Shown here: positions 60,210 through 64,000 of the stretch, piece by piece
How the letters are laid out: the number at the start of each line of letters is the position of its first letter
Position numbering within the stretch: position 1 is the stretch's first letter
Assembly (NCBI RefSeq): GCF_009861505.1
Contig: NZ_WTFT01000040.1
Coordinates: 211,176 to 275,175 of the forward strand
Source of the DNA: Pseudomonas izuensis
Lineage (GTDB): Bacteria > Pseudomonadota > Gammaproteobacteria > Pseudomonadales > Pseudomonadaceae
Length of the DNA stretch: 64,000 bases
Direction of reading: 5' to 3'
The notes under the pieces: model-generated
Told to the model about the DNA's origin: nothing
Database searches by the model: none
Seen by the model: only the letters and a program-made list of their open reading frames with translations
Translations under genes and position numbers: made by a program

Positions 60210-61316
60210 ATGGCCACGATGTCATCAAGGTCCACCCCGTTGGACGGCAAGCCGACCCAATGCGTCGGTTTTCTGCTGCTGGATCAATTCACCCTGATTT
60301 CCCTGGCCTCCGCCGTGGAACCCTTGCGCATGGCCAATCAGCTATCGGGGCAGGAGTTGTATCGCTGGCATACCTTCAGCTCCGGTGGCCAGCCCGTCTG
60401 GGCGAGTGACGGCGTGCCGATCACCCCCGATGCTTCCTGGGACAAGCCGTGGGTGGCAGACACGGTGATCGTCTGCGGTGGCGTAGGTATCCAGAGCGTG
60501 GTCACCCGCGAGCACATCACCTGGCTCAAAGCCCTGGCGCGTCAATCCAGGCGTCTGGGGGGTATATGTACCGGTAGCTGGGCACTGGCCAAGGCCGGCC
60601 TGCTCGACGGATACGAATGCAGTGTGCATTGGGAATTTCTGGCAGCCATGCAGGAAGCTTTTCCGCGGGTCAGCATGAGTGCGAGCCTGTTTACCCTCGA
60701 CCGCAACCGGTTCACGAGCTCCGGCGGGACCGCGCCGATGGACATGATGCTGCACCTGATCGGTCGCGACCATGGCCGTGAGTTGTCGGCCGCCATTTCG
60801 GAGATGTTTGTCTACGAGCGCATACGCAATGAGCAGGACCATCAGCGCGTACCGCTCAAGCACGTACTGGGCACGCATCAGCCCAAGCTGCAAGAAATCG
60901 TCGCGTTGATGGAGGCCAACCTCGAGGAGCCAATCGACCTGGATAACCTGGCCGATTATGTGGATCTGTCACGTCGACAGTTGGAGCGGCTGTTCCAGAA
61001 ATACCTGAACTGTACGCCATCGCGTTACTACCTCAGATTGCGCCTGATCCGCGCGCGGCAATTGCTCAAGCAAACGTCGATGTCGCTCATTGAGCTGGCG
61101 ACGGTCTGCGGTTTCGTGTCCACGCCACACTTTTCCAAATGCTATCGCGAGCACTTCGGCGTTCCACCGAGCGATGAGCGCTCAGGCTCGGAAATAAGTC
61201 GCAAGCCGGCGGTTCTTGCCATTGCCGGGCAGGCATCGACTCGGCCGCTGACGGCCCTGGAGCAGGCGAGAAATGAATCGACCTTTGCCAGTGTGCGGAT
61301 GAGCGAACGAACCTGA
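60210..61316 (+). CDS. GlxA-type AraC-family regulator (DJ-1/PfpI-like N-domain)
   Basis: The 368-residue protein has an N-terminal class I glutamine-amidotransferase-like (DJ-1/PfpI) domain (about 10-190, with the GGICTGSWALAKAGLL elbow) and a C-terminal AraC HTH (about 225-325, LADYVDLSRRQLERLFQKYL, ELATVCGFVSTPHFSKCYREHFG). In Pseudomonas this group includes ArgR, GbdR and CdhR, activators of amino-acid or betaine catabolism. The ligand is unknown. The ATG at 60210 is preceded by purines; a second ATG lies three codons later. It follows the GabP-like gene by 85 bases. Confidence 0.88.
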   Translation: MATMSSRSTPLDGKPTQCVGFLLLDQFTLISLASAVEPLRMANQLSGQELYRWHTFSSGGQPVWASDGVPITPDASWDKPWVADTVIVCGGVGIQSVVTREHITWLKALARQSRRLGGICTGSWALAKAGLLDGYECSVHWEFLAAMQEAFPRVSMSASLFTLDRNRFTSSGGTAPMDMMLHLIGRDHGRELSAAISEMFVYERIRNEQDHQRVPLKHVLGTHQPKLQEIVALMEANLEEPIDLDNLADYVDLSRRQLERLFQKYLNCTPSRYYLRLRLIRARQLLKQTSMSLIELATVCGFVSTPHFSKCYREHFGVPPSDERSGSEISRKPAVLAIAGQASTRPLTALEQARNESTFASVRMSERT

Positions 61317-61334
61317 GCGAGATCTTTCAGACAT

Positions 61335-61370
61335 AAAAAAGCCGGGAGATCACCCGACGTGATCTCCCGG
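61335..61370 (-). terminator. Intrinsic terminator for the mmsAB unit
   Basis: On the minus strand CCGGGAGATCAC, a 5-base loop and GTGATCTCCCGG form a perfect 12-bp stem followed by TTTTTT. A REPIN separates it from the mmsB stop. Confidence 0.85.
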
Positions 61371-61394
61371 TAAATGTCGATGCGCAAATGCTCT

Positions 61395-61490
61395 ACCTGT
61401 AGGAGCGAGCCTGCTCGCGATGGCGGTAGGTCAATCACCATCAATGTTGAATGTGCCGGCCCCATCGCGAGCAGGCTCGCTCCTACAGGT
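61395..61490. repeat. REPIN with opposite arm orientation (96 bp)
   Basis: The arms ACCTGTAGGAGCGAGCCTGC... and their exact 29-base inverse flank 38 bases. Unlike the other REPINs here, the arm begins with the ACCTGTAGG side outward, so the two units face the other way. It lies between mmsB and its terminator. Confidence 0.9.
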
Positions 61491-61500
61491 TTTCCGTTAG

Positions 61501-62388
61501 TTATTGCGGTTTGCGATAGCTATTGATGATCGCCGAGAAGTCGCTGCCGCCTTCCCCACGCAGACTCATCGCCTGATACAACTGCTGGGCTACCGCGCCA
61601 AGCACCACCGGTTGGTGCGCCTGACGTGCTGCTTCCGTGGCCAGGCCCAGATCCTTGAGCATCAATTCGGCACCGAAACCACCGGTATAGCCGCGCGAAG
61701 CCGGTGCCGTTTCGACGATGCCCGGCCACGGGTTGTACATCTCCGAACTCCAGCAACGCCCGGTGGAGCTGTTGATGATGCCTGCGAGCACTTTGGTGTC
61801 GATACCCAGGGCATCGCCCAGGGCCATGGCCTCGCTGACGCCGACCATGGAAATCCCCAGCAGCAGGTTATTGCAGATCTTGGCAATTTGCCCTGTGCCG
61901 ACTTCGCCGCAGTGGACGATGTTGCGGCCCATCTGCGCGAGCACCGGTTGCAGGGTGGCGAACAGTTCCGGGGTGCAACCGACCATGAAAGTCAGCGTCC
62001 CGGCTGCCGCACCGCCAGTGCCGCCGGAAACCGGTGCATCGGCCATGGCCACGCCCTGCTTTGCCGCAGCGGCGGCCACGTCGCGGGCGGTCTGAGGGTC
62101 GATGGTGCTGCAATCCACCGCCGGCACGCCTTTGCCGATACCGGCGAGTACGCCGTCTTCACCCAGCCAGACGCTGCGCACATGCACGGCGGCCGGCAGC
62201 ATGGTGATCACCAGTTCCGCACCCTTTGCCGCGTCACGGGCCGAGGGGCTGATGGTGCCGCCCAATTGTTCCAGCTCCGCCAACACGGCTTTGTTCAGGT
62301 CGACCAGATTGAGCGAGTGACCGGCCTTGATCAGGTTGCGCGCCATCGGCGCGCCCATGTTGCCCAGACCGATAAAAGCAATTTTCAT
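61501..62388 (-). CDS. mmsB: 3-hydroxyisobutyrate dehydrogenase
   Basis: The enzyme oxidises 3-hydroxyisobutyrate to methylmalonate semialdehyde in valine catabolism. The 295-residue beta-hydroxyacid dehydrogenase has the NAD motif FIGLGNMGAPMARNLIKAG, the substrate segment DAPVSGGTGGAAAGTL and the catalytic Lys in GQIAKICNNLLLG. It starts 10 bases after mmsA on the same strand, the standard mmsAB order, and is followed by a REPIN and a terminator. Confidence 0.96.
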   Translation of the reverse strand: MKIAFIGLGNMGAPMARNLIKAGHSLNLVDLNKAVLAELEQLGGTISPSARDAAKGAELVITMLPAAVHVRSVWLGEDGVLAGIGKGVPAVDCSTIDPQTARDVAAAAAKQGVAMADAPVSGGTGGAAAGTLTFMVGCTPELFATLQPVLAQMGRNIVHCGEVGTGQIAKICNNLLLGISMVGVSEAMALGDALGIDTKVLAGIINSSTGRCWSSEMYNPWPGIVETAPASRGYTGGFGAELMLKDLGLATEAARQAHQPVVLGAVAQQLYQAMSLRGEGGSDFSAIINSYRKPQ

Positions 62389-62398
62389 GTCCGGCTCC

Positions 62399-63925
62399 TT
62401 AACGCAAGTTGATGGTGGTGTTCACACCGTCGTTGACGCTGTCGTCATCAAACCAGCGGCTGGTGACGGTCTTGGTCTGAGTGTAGAACTGCACCACTTG
62501 CTTGCCATACGGGCCGAGGTCGCCGAGTTTGGAACCACGGGAACCGGTGAAGCTGAAGAACGGTACCGGCACCGGAATCGGGATATTGATACCCACCTGG
62601 CCGACGTCGATTTCATTCTGGAATTTGCGCGCCGCCGCACCGCTCTGGGTGAACAGGCCCGTGCCGTTACCGAACGGGTTGGCGTTGACCAGGGCAATGG
62701 CCTCATCGAGGGTGGCGACTTCCAGTACCACCAGTACCGGGCCGAAGATTTCCTGGGTGTAGATCTGCATGTCGGTGGTCACGCCGGAGAACAAGGTCGG
62801 GCCGACAAAGTTGCCTTTCTCGTAACCGGGAACCGTGATCTCGCGACCGTCCAGTTCCAGTTTCGCGCCTTCCTTGATGCCGCTCTCGATCAGATCGAGA
62901 ATTCGCGCCTTGGCCTTTTTCGAGATCACCGGACCGACGTCGGTGCCTGGCTCGCTGCCGGCATTGACCTTGAGTTTCTGCGCCAGCGCCTTCAGGTCTG
63001 GCAGCCATTGCTTCGCCGCGCCCACCAACACCACGACCGACGTGGCCATGCAGCGCTGCCCGGCCGCGCCGAAACCGGCACCCACCAGCGCGTTCAGCGC
63101 TTGTTCGCGATTGGCATCCGGCAGCACCACGGCATGGTTCTTCGCGCCCATCATCGATTGCACGCGCTTGCCGTGTTTGCCGGCCAGGTCATAGACGTGA
63201 GTACCGACTGCCGTTGAACCGACGAAGGAAACAGCCTTGATGTCCTTGTGAGTGCAGAGCCCGTCCACCACATCCTTGCCACCGTGCACGACGTTCAGCA
63301 CACCGGCCGGAATGCCGGCTTCGATGGCCAGCTCCACCAGCAGCATGGTCGACATCGGGTCCTGTTCGGACGGCTTGAGGACGAAGGTGTTGCCGCAGGC
63401 GATGGCCATCGGGAACATCCACAGCGGGATCATCGCCGGGAAGTTGAACGGGGTGATGCCGGCACACACGCCGATGGGCTGACGCAGGGTGTAGGTATCG
63501 ACACCACCCGCGACGTTTTCAGCGAACTCACCCATTTGCAGGCTGCCGATGGAGCAGGCGTGCTCAACCACTTCCAGGCCACGGAAAATGTCACCTTCGG
63601 CGTCGGCAATGGTTTTACCTTGCTCGGCGCTCAGCACCGCGGCGATGCGCTTGGAGTGTTCGCGAATCAGTGCCTGGAGCTTGAGCATGATGCGCATCCG
63701 CGCGCCGATCGGCGTCAGCTTCCAGGTCTGGAAGGCGCGATGGGCCGCACTGATCGCTGCGTCGACTTCTTCAGCGGTAGCGAATGGCACTTTGGCCAGC
63801 ACTTGCTGGGTCGCCGGGTTAACGATGTCGTGCCATTCGGTGGTCTTGGATTCGACCCACTCGCCATCGATCAATAATTTGACCTTTTGTACGGTGGTTT
63901 CGTTAGATGTGATCGGTGCGTTCAT
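62399..63925 (-). CDS. mmsA: Methylmalonate-semialdehyde dehydrogenase (CoA-acylating)
   Basis: MmsA converts methylmalonate semialdehyde to propionyl-CoA in valine (and thymine) catabolism. The 508-residue aldehyde dehydrogenase has the family segments [32 protein letters not shown] and the catalytic cysteine in GQRCMATS near residue 290. The start is ATG at 63925; an AGGAG box lies 8 bases upstream on the minus strand. mmsB follows after 10 bases. The regulator (MmsR in P. aeruginosa) is outside the window. Confidence 0.96.
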   Translation of the reverse strand: MNAPITSNETTVQKVKLLIDGEWVESKTTEWHDIVNPATQQVLAKVPFATAEEVDAAISAAHRAFQTWKLTPIGARMRIMLKLQALIREHSKRIAAVLSAEQGKTIADAEGDIFRGLEVVEHACSIGSLQMGEFAENVAGGVDTYTLRQPIGVCAGITPFNFPAMIPLWMFPMAIACGNTFVLKPSEQDPMSTMLLVELAIEAGIPAGVLNVVHGGKDVVDGLCTHKDIKAVSFVGSTAVGTHVYDLAGKHGKRVQSMMGAKNHAVVLPDANREQALNALVGAGFGAAGQRCMATSVVVLVGAAKQWLPDLKALAQKLKVNAGSEPGTDVGPVISKKAKARILDLIESGIKEGAKLELDGREITVPGYEKGNFVGPTLFSGVTTDMQIYTQEIFGPVLVVLEVATLDEAIALVNANPFGNGTGLFTQSGAAARKFQNEIDVGQVGINIPIPVPVPFFSFTGSRGSKLGDLGPYGKQVVQFYTQTKTVTSRWFDDDSVNDGVNTTINLR

Positions 63926-64000
63926 GTGGGTCTCCTGGGCATTATTCTTGTGGAAGAGAGCTATCAGGGAGTCAAGGCGGGATAGCCGCCTTGAGAGGAG

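Noticed and set aside
24535-61490. Repeated short palindromes considered as a CRISPR array
   Set aside because: Repeats are far apart, in pairs of inverted units and in intergenic gaps, with no regular spacers and no cas genes. They fit REP/REPIN elements.

Overview
The window is a GC-rich stretch of a Pseudomonas chromosome, most likely the P. fluorescens group. The evidence is the gene order (secG, tRNA-Leu, tRNA-fMet, rimP, nusA; glmM, folP, ftsH, rlmE; carA, carB, greA; grpE, dnaK, dnaJ, dapB; recN, fur, bamE, rnfH, ratA, smpB), a lldR/lldP/lldEFG/dld lactate locus, and many palindromic REP/REPIN elements of the kind common in fluorescent pseudomonads (core like GGAGCGAGCCTGCTCGCG). No rRNA, CRISPR array, intact prophage or intact insertion sequence was seen.

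Layout. From 0 to 24.5 kb is conserved housekeeping DNA: translation and transcription factors with two tRNAs, central metabolism and cell-envelope precursors (tpiA, glmM), folate (folP), the FtsH protease, 23S rRNA methylation (rlmE), carbamoyl phosphate and lysine synthesis (carA, carB, dapB), heat-shock chaperones with two clear sigma-32 promoters, DNA repair (recN), iron control (fur), outer-membrane assembly (bamE) and smpB. From 24.6 to 33.2 kb lies the lactate locus: regulator LldR, permease LldP, the Fe-S L-lactate oxidase LldEFG and a large FAD/Fe-S D-lactate dehydrogenase, with a perfect 17-bp LldR-type operator in the divergent control region.

At 33.8 kb is the tmRNA gene ssrA. A degenerate fragment of a P4-type integrase arm-binding domain follows it, and then a short accessory block: a MerR regulator, a flavodoxin-like oxidoreductase and a HipBA-type toxin-antitoxin pair. 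This looks like the residue of an element that used ssrA as its integration site. From 37.5 to 45.6 kb are a DUF2252 protein, a RimJ-like acetyltransferase, three genes that could act on lipid A or LPS phosphates (ArnT-like transferase, PAP2 phosphatase, Ais-like phosphatase), a chemotaxis receptor and a glyoxalase-fold protein.

From 45.7 kb to the end is metabolic and accessory gene content: a D-aminoacylase/RpiR/GntP operon, a SulP transporter, an epimerase-like protein, two LysR regulators, an MdaB-like quinone reductase, a small monooxygenase, a TauE/SafE exporter, two amino-acid permeases, a cupin, a GlxA-type AraC regulator, and the valine-catabolic pair mmsA/mmsB at the right edge.

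The most interesting points are regulatory. carA has its own leader containing a strong terminator and a 50-codon frame that ends on the carA start codon. One palindrome supplies -10 elements on both strands between rlmE and yhbY. The promoters of the MerR and HipBA genes have operator architecture that can be read directly. REPINs sit in several intergenic gaps, one with its arms in the opposite arrangement. No wholly new multi-gene system could be demonstrated from sequence alone.
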